The notes beneath the pieces are model-generated. The model did no database searches. It saw only the letters and a program-made list of their open reading frames with translations, and had not been told where the DNA came from. Shown piece after piece: positions 1 to 7,177 of a stretch of DNA of 39,778 bases; the stretch's first letter is position 1, and the number at the start of each line of letters is the position of its first letter. This stretch comes from Clostridia bacterium. GTDB taxonomy: Bacteria; Bacillota; Clostridia; Oscillospirales; Acutalibacteraceae. The stretch spans positions 1 to 39,778 of the forward strand of contig JAFTWB010000011.1 of the NCBI GenBank assembly GCA_017465505.1, given 5' to 3'. Both the position numbers and the translations under genes were made by a program.

Positions 1-88
1 ACTACAGAGAAAACCGTTTAAAGCGGTTAGCCTGTAAGGGATTTATTTATGAAAATAATCGCCTTTGACCGTTGGGCGATTATTTTTT
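1..88 (+). ncRNA. Candidate antitoxin RNA, copy 1 (5' promoter outside window)
   Basis: The first bases match the start of the second copy at 323-354 (CTACAGAG, then AACCG/CGGTT). They run into an intrinsic terminator at 54-90 that overlaps the 3' end of the small peptide gene on the other strand. By analogy with copy 2, which has a near-perfect promoter, this is probably the convergent antisense RNA of a type I toxin-antitoxin module. The promoter would lie just left of the window, so this copy is inferred. Confidence 0.5.
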
Positions 89-90
89 TA
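54..90. terminator. Bidirectional terminator, module copy 1
   Basis: AATAATCGCC (54-63) pairs perfectly with GGCGATTATT (75-84). A run of T follows on the plus strand and TTTTC on the minus strand, so it can end both convergent RNAs. The stop codon of the minus-strand peptide lies inside the stem. Confidence 0.75.
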
Positions 91-151
91 TGTATTTAAT
101 GACTTCCGCAAGAGCTACAAGTAATAATACAAGTATAACTGTTTCAGCCAT
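80..151 (-). CDS. Small hydrophobic peptide, candidate type I toxin (copy 1)
   Basis: This 23-residue peptide starts MAETVILVLL and ends EVIKYIKK: one transmembrane helix with a charged start and a lysine-rich tail. That is the build of membrane-depolarising type I toxins and holin-like peptides. The SD GGGGGTGAT lies just upstream, and ACTCCC in the leader can pair with GGGGGT and hide it. A sigma-A promoter lies at 214-242. The stop codon lies within the shared terminator. A second copy at 408-479 keeps the length, the ETV and the KYIKK tail, which argues for real coding. The toxin role is inferred from architecture; I did not recognise a named family. Too short for normal gene calling. Confidence 0.7.
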   Translation of the reverse strand: MAETVILVLLLVALAEVIKYIKK

Positions 152-213
152 ACATATCACCCCCATCCTTTGGGAGTGCTAACCGCCTTAACTTCTCTGT
201 AGTTTACTTTTTA

Positions 214-242
214 ATTATACTATATAAAGAAAAGTAAATCAA
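214..242 (-). promoter_or_regulatory. Sigma-A promoter of toxin-like peptide 1
   Basis: Read on the minus strand: -35 TTGATT (237-242), 17-bp spacer, -10 TATAAT (214-219). The transcript would begin near AAACTACAGAG. Confidence 0.8.
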
Positions 243-290
243 CCTAAGAAACGAAACACCACAACAACCGCCGAGCCTGCTTGTCGCATA

Positions 291-319
291 TTGACAATCG
301 CCTTTGCGTAGTATATAAT
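291..319 (+). promoter_or_regulatory. Consensus sigma-A promoter of antitoxin RNA 2
   Basis: TTGACA (291-296), 17-bp spacer, TATAAT (314-319): both boxes match the consensus exactly. Such a strong promoter in front of a non-coding stretch suggests an abundant small RNA. Confidence 0.85.
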
Positions 320-325
320 GAAACT

Positions 326-416
326 ACAGAGAAAACCGTTTAAAGCGGTTAGCCATCGAACAAGGCTATTATATTTCTACGATAACCGTCCAATTGCAGT
401 TGGGCGGTTATTTCTT
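326..416 (+). ncRNA. Candidate antitoxin RNA, copy 2
   Basis: About 90 nt, from the start set by the promoter at 291-319 to the terminator hairpin at 382-411. It has no plausible ORF. Its 5' part holds a small hairpin (AACCG/CGGTT), and its 3' part is complementary to the end of the peptide mRNA on the other strand. Convergent transcription into one bidirectional terminator is the layout of Fst/RNAII and TxpA/RatA type I systems. Both RNAs of the pair also begin with the same sequence. Confidence 0.65.
382..416. terminator. Bidirectional terminator, module copy 2
   Basis: ATAACCGTCC (382-391) pairs with GGGCGGTTAT (402-411), with one G-T pair; TTTCTTT follows on the plus strand. It overlaps the stop codon of the peptide at 408. 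Confidence 0.7.
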
Positions 417-479
417 TATGTATTTAAAGATTTCAAGCAGAAATGCTAATATAACAATTAACAAAACTGTTTCAACCAT
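408..479 (-). CDS. Small hydrophobic peptide, candidate type I toxin (copy 2)
   Basis: A 23-residue peptide starting MVETVLLIVI and ending EIFKYIKK: a single transmembrane helix with a basic tail. It is paralogous to the peptide at 80-151, with the same length, the same ETV and KYIKK, and conservative changes between. The GGGGGTGAT ribosome site is again faced by an upstream ACTCCC that can mask it. Promoter at 543-571; antisense RNA at 326-416. Two copies that have diverged but stayed open support real genes. Function as a toxin is inference. Confidence 0.7.
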   Translation of the reverse strand: MVETVLLIVILAFLLEIFKYIKK

Positions 480-542
480 ACATATCACCCCCAAACTCTC
501 GGGAGTGCTAACCGCCTTAACTTCTCTGTAGTTTACTCTTTA

Positions 543-571
543 ATTATACTATATAAAGAAAAGTTAATCAA
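543..571 (-). promoter_or_regulatory. Sigma-A promoter of toxin-like peptide 2
   Basis: Minus strand: -35 TTGATT (566-571), 17-bp spacer, -10 TATAAT (543-548). Nearly the same as the copy 1 promoter at 214-242. Confidence 0.8.
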
Positions 572-594
572 CATAAAACTACTGAGCATATTAA

Positions 595-629
595 AAGCTA
601 CTCGGCATTGACGAGTAGCTTCTTTTTTT
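595..629 (+). terminator. Intrinsic terminator
   Basis: AAGCTACTCG (595-604) pairs with CGAGTAGCTT (612-621), followed by CTTTTTTTC on the plus strand. No gene is seen directly upstream on that strand. It may insulate the small-RNA modules from the operon to the right. Confidence 0.6.
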
Positions 630-654
630 CTGAGCAATTATAAAACACATCAAG

Positions 655-681
655 TAAAAACCCCGCCGTTAAGCGAGGTTT
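655..681 (-). terminator. Terminator of the 954-2500 operon
   Basis: On the minus strand AAACCTCGC pairs with GCGGGGTTT around a TTAACG loop and is followed by more T. It is the first strong terminator after the zinc-ribbon gene. Confidence 0.6.
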
Positions 682-698
682 CGAATGAATTAAAGTTA

Positions 699-945
699 TC
701 AAAAGGCGGAACTGCCCTGTCGTGGCGAGCGGTAGTGATATTCGCCTTTGGCGAGTGGTATTGGCTTTTGCCAGTGGTATTGCTTCGCAGTGGTATTGTC
801 CTTACGGACAGTTTTTGCGTTTAACCCCACCGTTGATGACTGGTCAAAGTTACATCAAACCTTTCCAAAGGTGGAGTTGCCCTGTCGTGGCTAACGACCG
901 GAACTGCCCTGTCGTGGCTAACGACCGGTTTACCTACCGTGGCTA
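699..945 (-). repeat. Mini-hairpin repeat, ACCACT-linker type (copy A1, inverted)
   Basis: This non-coding stretch belongs to the repeat family also seen at 2558, 15299, 16993 and 26809, here in the opposite orientation. Read on the minus strand it holds a module with GGAAAGGTTTGATG and CATCAACGGTGGGG, then short hairpins such as TCCGTAAGGA, TGCGAAGCA and GGCAAAAGCC, each joined by AATACCACT. It also has hairpins of the type GTCG-TTAGCCA-CGAC. A core of roughly 125 bp is nearly identical to the copy at 15299. ORFs called here are artefacts. Confidence 0.85.
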
Positions 946-953
946 ACGGCTGG

Positions 954-1610
954 TTATCTTCTGTAAATAAGGTGTGCAAAAACCGTGCTCAGGGCAATTA
1001 CCATCATTTCAATTACCGCAAGGAAAGCCACGTATTTTGCACTTACTCCTGCAAAGTCCGTAACAACAAGGGGATAAATAAACACCCACACCACCGCAAG
1101 AATACTGATTATTGCCACAAGCACCGTGCCCACTCTGATACGCCCGATTCGGCAGATAAGTCCTGCCACAAGGGCATTTGCAAGGACCAGCCCGTTGAGA
1201 AAAGCAAAGTTTGCAATTTCCTCTTCAAAAATATGAGAGGCAACTCCGCTAATCATAAGATAGCCGAAACCGCACTCCAGAGCGATTAAAAGGATAAAGC
1301 ACACAACTCTTTTAAGCTCTCGGAAAAATCTCCGTATGCTGCCAAAAAGTCCGAAAGCACCCATAACCAAGGCACCAAAGGCAACGTCGTTGGATTCGTC
1401 CACCTGAGGATGAGCCTTGCGGTACTCCTTCTCCTTCTGAAGCTCAAGCTTTTTCTGCTCGGTGTAATTAAGCTTTCTTTCGGGCTCTGCCTGAGCCTCT
1501 TTATGTACTGCCTTTTCACCGAAAAGCTCCGCCTCGGTGAAAGCAGTGTCGCAAAATTCGCAACGTCGTTTTTCAAGGTCCAGAAGACCTCCGCAATTAG
1601 GACAATTCAT
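954..1610 (-). CDS. Zinc-ribbon multipass membrane protein
   Basis: 218 residues. The N-terminus has a zinc ribbon with C3-x2-C6 and C17-x2-C20 (MNCPNCGG...CEFC). A charged linker of about 60 residues follows, then four or five hydrophobic segments from about residue 95 to the end. Zinc-ribbon membrane proteins of this type are common in clostridia and have no settled function. It starts two bases after the stop of the hydrolase gene, and its GGAGGAA ribosome site lies inside the last codons of that gene, so the two are probably translationally coupled. Its stop codon sits at the edge of repeat A1. I assign no specific role. Confidence 0.8.
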   Translation of the reverse strand: MNCPNCGGLLDLEKRRCEFCDTAFTEAELFGEKAVHKEAQAEPERKLNYTEQKKLELQKEKEYRKAHPQVDESNDVAFGALVMGAFGLFGSIRRFFRELKRVVCFILLIALECGFGYLMISGVASHIFEEEIANFAFLNGLVLANALVAGLICRIGRIRVGTVLVAIISILAVVWVFIYPLVVTDFAGVSAKYVAFLAVIEMMVIALSTVFAHLIYRR

Positions 1611-1612
1611 AT

Positions 1613-2500
1613 TTATTCCTCCGCAATTTTCCAGTACCAGGTGAAATCTTCCATAACCCAGTCGATAATGCCCTTGTGCCTTAAAGAGCTCAGGTGGCTT
1701 TTAACAGTTGAGGTTATCATAACAAGGCCCATAAGGTCAAGTTTCAAGCCGAAATTTCTGCAAAGATTTGCGGTAAGCTCCTCGGCAGTAAGAGGCTTTT
1801 CTCTAAGAATTTTAAGGATTTCTTCTCGGATTTCAAGAAGGTTTTTAATATTTTCCTCAGCAAGAGTGCTTATGTTTTCCGTCACCTCAGCGTGAGCAGG
1901 CACACAAAGCTTGCCGTCAAGCTCTTTGAGCTTTTCAAGGGTTTCAAGCTGGGTGTCGATGTCGTAAACATAGCAGATTTTCACCTTATCCAAGGTGTCC
2001 TTGCTGTTTACAACGTCAGCGATAAAGTACACATCGTCAGGAGTTTTTATGCCAATCATATGAGCGGTGTGACCGTAAAGAGGAAAAATCTCAGTACCCT
2101 TTGGCAGAGGCGCCTCAGCGATGTTATAAGTCTTGCAGGAAGGAGTATTCATAAACTTTTTGCGAAAATCCCTGCAAGGAAAACCGCCGTAAACAAGGGT
2201 AGCCTCCACATCCGAAAACTCAATGAGCACATCCTCCACCTCAGCGGTGTACGCCTTGCACCCTGTGGCCTCGCAGATGTATTTGTTACCCCCTGCGTGG
2301 TCAGTGTGAGAGTGGGTGTTGAGGATGAAATCAACCTCAAGTCCCATTTCCCCAAGAGTTTTAAGCACCCTTTTGGCGGATTTTTCGCTGATTCCCGTAT
2401 CAATAATAAAAACCCTTTTGTCGTCGATTTTATATACGCCGATTTTGGTGGGCATATCAAAATAAAATGTTCTGTCTGTAAGTTTAATTAAATCAAACAT
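1613..2500 (-). CDS. Metallo-beta-lactamase-fold hydrolase
   Basis: 295 residues, full length for the family. The metal-binding motif H63-x-H65-x-D67-H68 (THSHTDHAGG) is present, with later metal ligands suggested by GHTAH near residue 144 and PAHAE near 203. The C-terminal 70 residues look like a winged-helix region (LTAEELTANL, LRHKGIID), as in MBL-fold proteins with a C-terminal DNA- or substrate-binding lobe. Substrate unknown; glyoxalase II-like or other thioester/phosphodiester hydrolysis is possible. First gene of a two-gene operon with the zinc-ribbon membrane protein, with promoter at 2522-2550. Confidence 0.9.
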   Translation of the reverse strand: MFDLIKLTDRTFYFDMPTKIGVYKIDDKRVFIIDTGISEKSAKRVLKTLGEMGLEVDFILNTHSHTDHAGGNKYICEATGCKAYTAEVEDVLIEFSDVEATLVYGGFPCRDFRKKFMNTPSCKTYNIAEAPLPKGTEIFPLYGHTAHMIGIKTPDDVYFIADVVNSKDTLDKVKICYVYDIDTQLETLEKLKELDGKLCVPAHAEVTENISTLAEENIKNLLEIREEILKILREKPLTAEELTANLCRNFGLKLDLMGLVMITSTVKSHLSSLRHKGIIDWVMEDFTWYWKIAEE

Positions 2501-2521
2501 AAATTCATCTCCAACTAAACT

Positions 2522-2550
2522 ATTATACCAAGATTCAACGAAAAAATCAA
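2522..2550 (-). promoter_or_regulatory. Sigma-A promoter of the hydrolase operon
   Basis: Minus strand: -35 TTGATT (2545-2550), 17-bp spacer, -10 TATAAT (2522-2527). A GGAGATG ribosome site lies just before the ATG at 2500. Confidence 0.8.
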
Positions 2551-2557
2551 CGTACCC

Positions 2558-2712
2558 CTGCCGTTAGCCAGTCGTTAGCCACGACGGGGCAACTCCACCT
2601 TTGGAAAGGTTTGATGTAACTTTGACCAGTCATCAACGGTGGGGTTAAACGCAAAAACTGTCCGTAAGGACAATACCACTACCGTTAGCCACGGTGGGCA
2701 ATTCCGCCTTTT
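2558..2712 (+). repeat. Mini-hairpin repeat, ACCACT-linker type (copy A2)
   Basis: Contains GTCG-TTAGCCA-CGAC and ACCG-TTAGCCA-CGGT hairpins, the GGAAAGGTTTGATG/CATCAACGGTGGGG module, and TCCGTAAGGA followed by CAATACCACT. Two partial units stand head to tail. Nothing coding. Confidence 0.85.
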
Positions 2713-2771
2713 GAAAGGAAAGACGAAACTTTTAACTTTCATCAACGGCGGTATCAAAGGTAAAAAACTAT

Positions 2772-3018
2772 AATCGCAGGTGTAACCTGCCACCAAAACG
2801 TTTGCGTAGCAAACATATCGCACTGCTTGCAGTATATCGCATTTGCGTAAGCAAATATATCGAATTGACGAAGTCAATATATCGCTCCGACCATCGGTCG
2901 GCTGTGCCACCGAAACGTTTGCGTAGCAAACACATCATTTTGCGTCAGCAAAACATCATTAGCGAAAGCGACATCACATTGCAAAGCAATACATCACTGC
3001 AATGCCTCAGCATTGCAA
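2772..3018 (+). repeat. Mini-hairpin array, ATATCG and ACATCA linkers (array B)
   Basis: A run of about eleven unrelated short palindromes. The first part is joined by ATATCG: GTTTGcgtagCAAAC, ACTGCttGCAGT, ATTTGCgtaaGCAAAT, ATTGACgaaGTCAAT, CCGACcatcGGTCGG. The second part is joined by ACATCA(T/C): TTTGCgtcaGCAAA, GCgaaaGC, ATTGCaaaGCAAT, GCAATGCctcaGCATTGC. Linkers are constant and stems vary. Lies between two tandem minus-strand genes. Confidence 0.85.
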
Positions 3019-3087
3019 CAAAAGGGAATCGCCCCCGATTTCTCGGAGGCGAAAGTGTAAACAAGAATATTTAAAGGGTAGTTATTT

Positions 3088-6000
3088 TTAAACTTCTTCC
3101 CACTGATTTGTGGAGTTGTTATAAGCCTTGCCAAGCTGAGCAGCCATATCGTCTGTCTTGCAGTGGTCGCCGCCTGCGTTGAATACAACATTTGTATGAC
3201 CTGCAGGAAGCTGAAGCTTATAAAGTCCGTTACCTAAAGATTCCATAGCTGTGCCGGGCCAAACTGTACCATCGCCGCCGTCAGGCCAGGAATGGCAATG
3301 GATATTACCCCAGCCTGCGTTATCTTTGAAGTAAACGCAATCAGCAGAAACTGTAATATCGGAATTGTTATTGTTGTTGCCGCCGTTATTGGTGTAAGGC
3401 TGCCAACTGCCGTCCCAAATCATACCTGTACCCTGAATCTTAATGTCGTCTGTCTGGTCACCGTCACCGTTGAATACAACGTTGGTGTGACCCTCGGGGA
3501 GCTGAATACGGAAGATACCGTTTCCTAAGGACTCCATAGGAGTGCCGGGCCAAACTGTGCCGTCGCCGCCGTCAGGCCAGGAGTGACAGTTTACGCTGCT
3601 CCAGGTGGACTTGAGGTAGATGTAATTATCGGGCTCAGCAGGCTCAGTTACAGGAGGCTCTGTAACAGGAGGCTCAGTTACAGGAGGCTCAGTTACAACG
3701 GGCTGAGTTACGGGAGCCTGTGTAACAGGGGGCTGAGTCACAACAGGCTCTGTAACAGGAGCCTGTGTAGGCTGAACAGTTGTGGGAGCTTCTGTGGGCT
3801 CGGGCTCAACAGTAGGCTGAGTAATTGGTGCCTGTGTGGGCTTAACTGTGGGCTTGGGAGCCTCTGTGGGAGTAACCGCCTGAGTTGTGCCGGGAACAAC
3901 ATAGTACTGACCAACTGTGAAAATCTTGATAATATTTGCACAAAGCTTCTGGATAGTTGTTACGTCCTTTACGTTAACCTTAACGTCGCCGTTAACATCT
4001 GCAACGATAATCTGGATTGTTTCCAGAGTAATCATTTTTGCAAGAGCCTTCTGCATAACTGTTGCGTCCTTGATTGTAACCTTTGAGTTCTGGTCAAGGT
4101 CGCCGTACAGATATTTCTTGTCGGGAGTGATTGTGGGGTTTGTGGGCTTAATAACCTGTGTGGGAGTTGTAGGTGCAGGAGGAATAACGATAATGTCGTC
4201 GTCCTCTGAGGGCTCTGTCTTTACAGGAGCCTGTGTGGGCTTGGGAGCCTCTGTTGCCTGAGTAACAGGCTGAGTTACGGGAGGCTGTGTGGGCTTGGGA
4301 GCTTCTGTTGCCTGAGTAACGGGCTGAGTAACAGGGGGATTGGTTACAACAGGCTGTGTCACAACAGGCTGTGTGGGCAAAATGTCCTCGCCGTCATAGA
4401 TTTTTGTGTGCTCTTTCCACTCTTCGTTCACGCAAATCATTGCGTTGCCTGTGTACTGTAAGCCTTCCTCGGCAGGATACTGGTTGTTACCATTGTCAGA
4501 GAAGATAACCTGACAATTTTCAAAGCCAGCAGGAGGCTTGAGATACCAGATATTGTTGCCGATATTTTCCATTGTAAGGCCGGGCCACTCTGTCGCACCC
4601 TGACCGTTTTTGTAAACATAGCATTTTACGCTGCCCCAGTTTGTGGAAGAGTTGTCGTAGTAGATACCAGGGTCGGCTGCAACAGAGAGGTTGTACTCGT
4701 AGGTTACTGCCTCGCTTGTTTCCTTGCCGTTTGTTGCCTTTACTGTGATAGTAGTCTTTGTGCCTGCGGCTGTGCCCTTACCAACAGTGATTTTCTGGCC
4801 GTTTGTAAAGGACTGGAAAGCACCGCCGTTAATGGAGTACTGACCGCTTGTAGCATTTTCATATTTAAGAGTAACAGGGAATGTATCTGTTGTATAGTTG
4901 GTTGAGCCGGGCTCTGCGTAAGCAGAAGGACCCTGAACAATGGGAGCAGCATTTAAGATAACTGCAATACCGCTCTGACCAACCTGACCTGACATCTGAG
5001 AATTTGTAACATTCCATGTAGAACCTGAAACTAAATCCTTGTATGTGCCGGGCTTGGTTGTACCGCCTGCATTGGGAACAGTAACATTTCTGTCACTGCC
5101 TGAACCTAATACGATAGTTGCACCACTTTCACGGCAAACAACAGCAACGTTGTCAGCTGTTGTCATATATTCCTTTTCGCCGTCACAAGCATTCTTAAGC
5201 TGGTTAACTGCGGCTACTTCGGGCTTTTTGAAGTTTACGCTGCCCTTCTGGCCTGCCATAATGGAGTCTTTGTCCTTCTGATTGGGACGAGAGAAGTAAA
5301 GTGCAGAAGCACCATTCTGAGATGCTACAACTGCATATGCACGGTCGATTTTGTTCTGGTCGATGTGCTGAGAAGAGTCGTGTCTGCCGTCGGGGTTGTT
5401 GTTTGAATATGTATCGTGGCTTTCTGCCCAGTAAACAATCTTATTCTTTGCAACACCGCGGGAAGCGTAGTTACCTACAGAATTGCTGACCTGACCGTTT
5501 CTGAATGACATTCTTACGTCACCGCTGTAGCCGGAGTCAGTAACTGAGATATAATTTGAATATTCCTTCATAAGGCTCTCGGAAAGGCTTCCGTTATTTG
5601 CAACGGGATCATCAAGAATCTCACCATAGTGCCACATTCCTGAAACAGCACTTGTTACCTTAGGCCAGAACTGACAATTCTGCTCAGAGGGAACAGCGAT
5701 ATGCTTTGCAGCATCCCAACGGATACCGTCAACGCCGATTGAAGAAAGCTCCTTTACATAGTCAGAAACCTTCTGCTGAACAAAAGGATGCTCAGAATTA
5801 ATATCAGGCATACCGATTCCGCCCTGGTGAATCTGCCAACGGTTGCTGTAATCAATGCTTCCGCCATGACTATGCCAATACTGACCGTCCTTAAGCTCGT
5901 TCTGTATGTCACTGTGGTCACCTGCAAGGTGGTTTGCAACTACGTCGACAACTACCTTGATACCGTATTTTTCAGCCTCCTGACAAAGAGTCTGTAAATC

Positions 6001-6360
6001 GTTCTTTGAACCAAGAGAGTTGTTGCCAACATAGAAACCCTTAGGCTGATAAAGCCACCACCAGCAACCTGAATTTGCAGGCTGTGCAGGAGAGGTCTGA
6101 ACAGCGGTAAAGCCTGCTTCGGCAATACTCTTAAGCTCTGCCTTGATGTCATTATACTTCCAGTCAAAGCAATGAAGAATCGCACTGCCCTGAATGTTTT
6201 TCATTAAACCATAGTTTGCACCGTTCTCTGCAAGCTCTGTGTTTGCGGCTACCTCTGCTACCTCAACACTTGCTGCAGTTGCTGAAAAGCTAAGGCCGCA
6301 GAAGGTTGAGAGAATGGTCATTACAGCAAGCAAAAGGCTTAAAAATCTCTTCGTTTTCAT
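3088..6360 (-). CDS. Secreted GH13 alpha-amylase with starch-binding modules and internal dockerin
   Basis: 1090 residues from the ATG at 6360, chosen because GGGAGG precedes it and a longer frame would run into the promoter. Signal peptide 1-30. GH13 catalytic domain about 50-475: region I DVVANH 139-144, nucleophile D216 in GIRWDAAKH, acid/base E247 in GEIL, and D316 in ESHD; these cleave alpha-1,4-glucan. A CBM26-like starch-binding module lies at 566-655. Pro/Thr linkers (TQATEAPKPTQ) flank a type I dockerin at about 751-812 with two calcium loops (DLDQNSKVTIKD, DVNGDVKVNVKD). Two more CBM26-like modules at 911-990 and 1005-1090 share HSWPDGGDGTVWPGT. The dockerin implies docking on a cohesin scaffold, as in the R. 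bromii amylosome. A central rather than terminal dockerin is notable. Confidence 0.95.
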   Translation of the reverse strand: MKTKRFLSLLLAVMTILSTFCGLSFSATAASVEVAEVAANTELAENGANYGLMKNIQGSAILHCFDWKYNDIKAELKSIAEAGFTAVQTSPAQPANSGCWWWLYQPKGFYVGNNSLGSKNDLQTLCQEAEKYGIKVVVDVVANHLAGDHSDIQNELKDGQYWHSHGGSIDYSNRWQIHQGGIGMPDINSEHPFVQQKVSDYVKELSSIGVDGIRWDAAKHIAVPSEQNCQFWPKVTSAVSGMWHYGEILDDPVANNGSLSESLMKEYSNYISVTDSGYSGDVRMSFRNGQVSNSVGNYASRGVAKNKIVYWAESHDTYSNNNPDGRHDSSQHIDQNKIDRAYAVVASQNGASALYFSRPNQKDKDSIMAGQKGSVNFKKPEVAAVNQLKNACDGEKEYMTTADNVAVVCRESGATIVLGSGSDRNVTVPNAGGTTKPGTYKDLVSGSTWNVTNSQMSGQVGQSGIAVILNAAPIVQGPSAYAEPGSTNYTTDTFPVTLKYENATSGQYSINGGAFQSFTNGQKITVGKGTAAGTKTTITVKATNGKETSEAVTYEYNLSVAADPGIYYDNSSTNWGSVKCYVYKNGQGATEWPGLTMENIGNNIWYLKPPAGFENCQVIFSDNGNNQYPAEEGLQYTGNAMICVNEEWKEHTKIYDGEDILPTQPVVTQPVVTNPPVTQPVTQATEAPKPTQPPVTQPVTQATEAPKPTQAPVKTEPSEDDDIIVIPPAPTTPTQVIKPTNPTITPDKKYLYGDLDQNSKVTIKDATVMQKALAKMITLETIQIIVADVNGDVKVNVKDVTTIQKLCANIIKIFTVGQYYVVPGTTQAVTPTEAPKPTVKPTQAPITQPTVEPEPTEAPTTVQPTQAPVTEPVVTQPPVTQAPVTQPVVTEPPVTEPPVTEPPVTEPAEPDNYIYLKSTWSSVNCHSWPDGGDGTVWPGTPMESLGNGIFRIQLPEGHTNVVFNGDGDQTDDIKIQGTGMIWDGSWQPYTNNGGNNNNNSDITVSADCVYFKDNAGWGNIHCHSWPDGGDGTVWPGTAMESLGNGLYKLQLPAGHTNVVFNAGGDHCKTDDMAAQLGKAYNNSTNQWEEV

Positions 6361-6400
6361 TCTGTTTTCCTCCCTATATAATGTAAAAAAATCCAGCCTC

Positions 6401-6429
6401 ATTCTAACAAAAGAAATAGGTAAAATCAA
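6401..6429 (-). promoter_or_regulatory. Promoter of the amylase gene
   Basis: Minus strand: -35 TTGATT (6424-6429), 17-bp spacer, -10 TAGAAT (6401-6406). It overlaps the extended open frame and so excludes the longer start. Confidence 0.7.
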
Positions 6430-6486
6430 ATTAAAAACCCCGATTTTGCCCCTTAAAAAGCAACAAACTTTTCGGACAAGTTTTAG

Positions 6487-6526
6487 TAAAAAATAACAAA
6501 CCGACAGCCAAAAACAGCCGTCGGTT
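6487..6526 (-). terminator. Terminator after the S24/S26 peptidase gene
   Basis: Minus strand: AACCGAC (6520-6526) pairs with GTCGGTT (6499-6505) around a 14-nt loop, followed by TGTTATTTTTT. A second small hairpin, TGCCTA-TTAG-TAGGCA with TTTTTTG, stands at about 6615-6633 on the plus strand. The rest of 6530-6643 is AT-rich with no other signal. Confidence 0.5.
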
Positions 6527-6643
6527 ACCTTTTCAAATCCTATTTTTTATATAAGAGTTGCTTTTTTTATCCTCAAAAAAGTGAATTTTTGAAAAAATTT
6601 CATAAAATTATTTTTGCCTATTAGTAGGCATTTTTTGCTCTTT

Positions 6644-7117
6644 TTAAGGCTTTTTCTTACCTCGAATTATCCTCTTTATAGCAGTCTTCAGGTAATATTT
6701 TCCATTTCTTATCTTTCTTACCAGTTTGATAACAGGCTTTCTGAGATAAAAATTATCCACCCAGAAGCGCACATACCTCAGATATTTCTTGTCGTCAGCA
6801 GAAATATATTTCTCTTTTCGAAAAAAGCCTGTGACAACACCAATGACATTTTCGTCGGTAATGTCGTATTCTTTCTCAAAAAGGCCGTCACCGCAAATAA
6901 CATAGCCCTCGTCGTTAACCTCTATAACACGATGGACAACGTACCTGTCAAGCCTGTCCTTATAAAGAGGGATATCGTACTTTTTGAGCCTGCCTGACAC
7001 AGGATTTATGACCACGGAATCCTTGCCGTGGCGAATCATAGGCCACATAGAAACGCCCTTGGGATGAATAACAAAGTTACCCCTTGCCACGGCGTCCTCA
7101 ATTTTCGCCATTTTCAT
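6644..7117 (-). CDS. S24/S26-family peptidase-like protein (signal-peptidase fold)
   Basis: 157 residues. GVSMWPMI holds the likely nucleophile S23, and YVVHRV holds H62 where SipW-like and related enzymes carry the general base; GYVICGDG is the following conserved strand. There is no N-terminal membrane helix, unlike a true signal peptidase I, and the C-terminus is very basic (IKRIIRGKKKP). It may process a small set of peptides or be tethered through the basic tail. It lies 60 bp downstream of the thiN-like gene and may share its transcript. Substrate unknown; LexA-like self-cleavage without a DNA-binding domain is less likely. Confidence 0.75.
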   Translation of the reverse strand: MKMAKIEDAVARGNFVIHPKGVSMWPMIRHGKDSVVINPVSGRLKKYDIPLYKDRLDRYVVHRVIEVNDEGYVICGDGLFEKEYDITDENVIGVVTGFFRKEKYISADDKKYLRYVRFWVDNFYLRKPVIKLVRKIRNGKYYLKTAIKRIIRGKKKP

Positions 7118-7177
7118 TCAATCACTTCTTTGAAGCTATAATTTAGTAGTGTAACACATTATGCTTTGCATTACAAG

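Noticed and set aside
2802-3074. CRISPR-like array in 2772-3018 and the other hairpin arrays
   Set aside because: Repeated units are only 6-9 bp, and the parts between them are palindromes of varying length, not 26-40 bp spacers; no cas genes are present.
3583-4261. Cysteine- or leucine-rich ORFs opposite the amylase linkers
   Set aside because: Antisense translations of the Pro/Thr linker repeats.
6361-6429. Longer amylase start at 6429
   Set aside because: It would begin inside the -35 box of the promoter; the ATG at 6360 has a GGGAGG site and begins a proper signal peptide.
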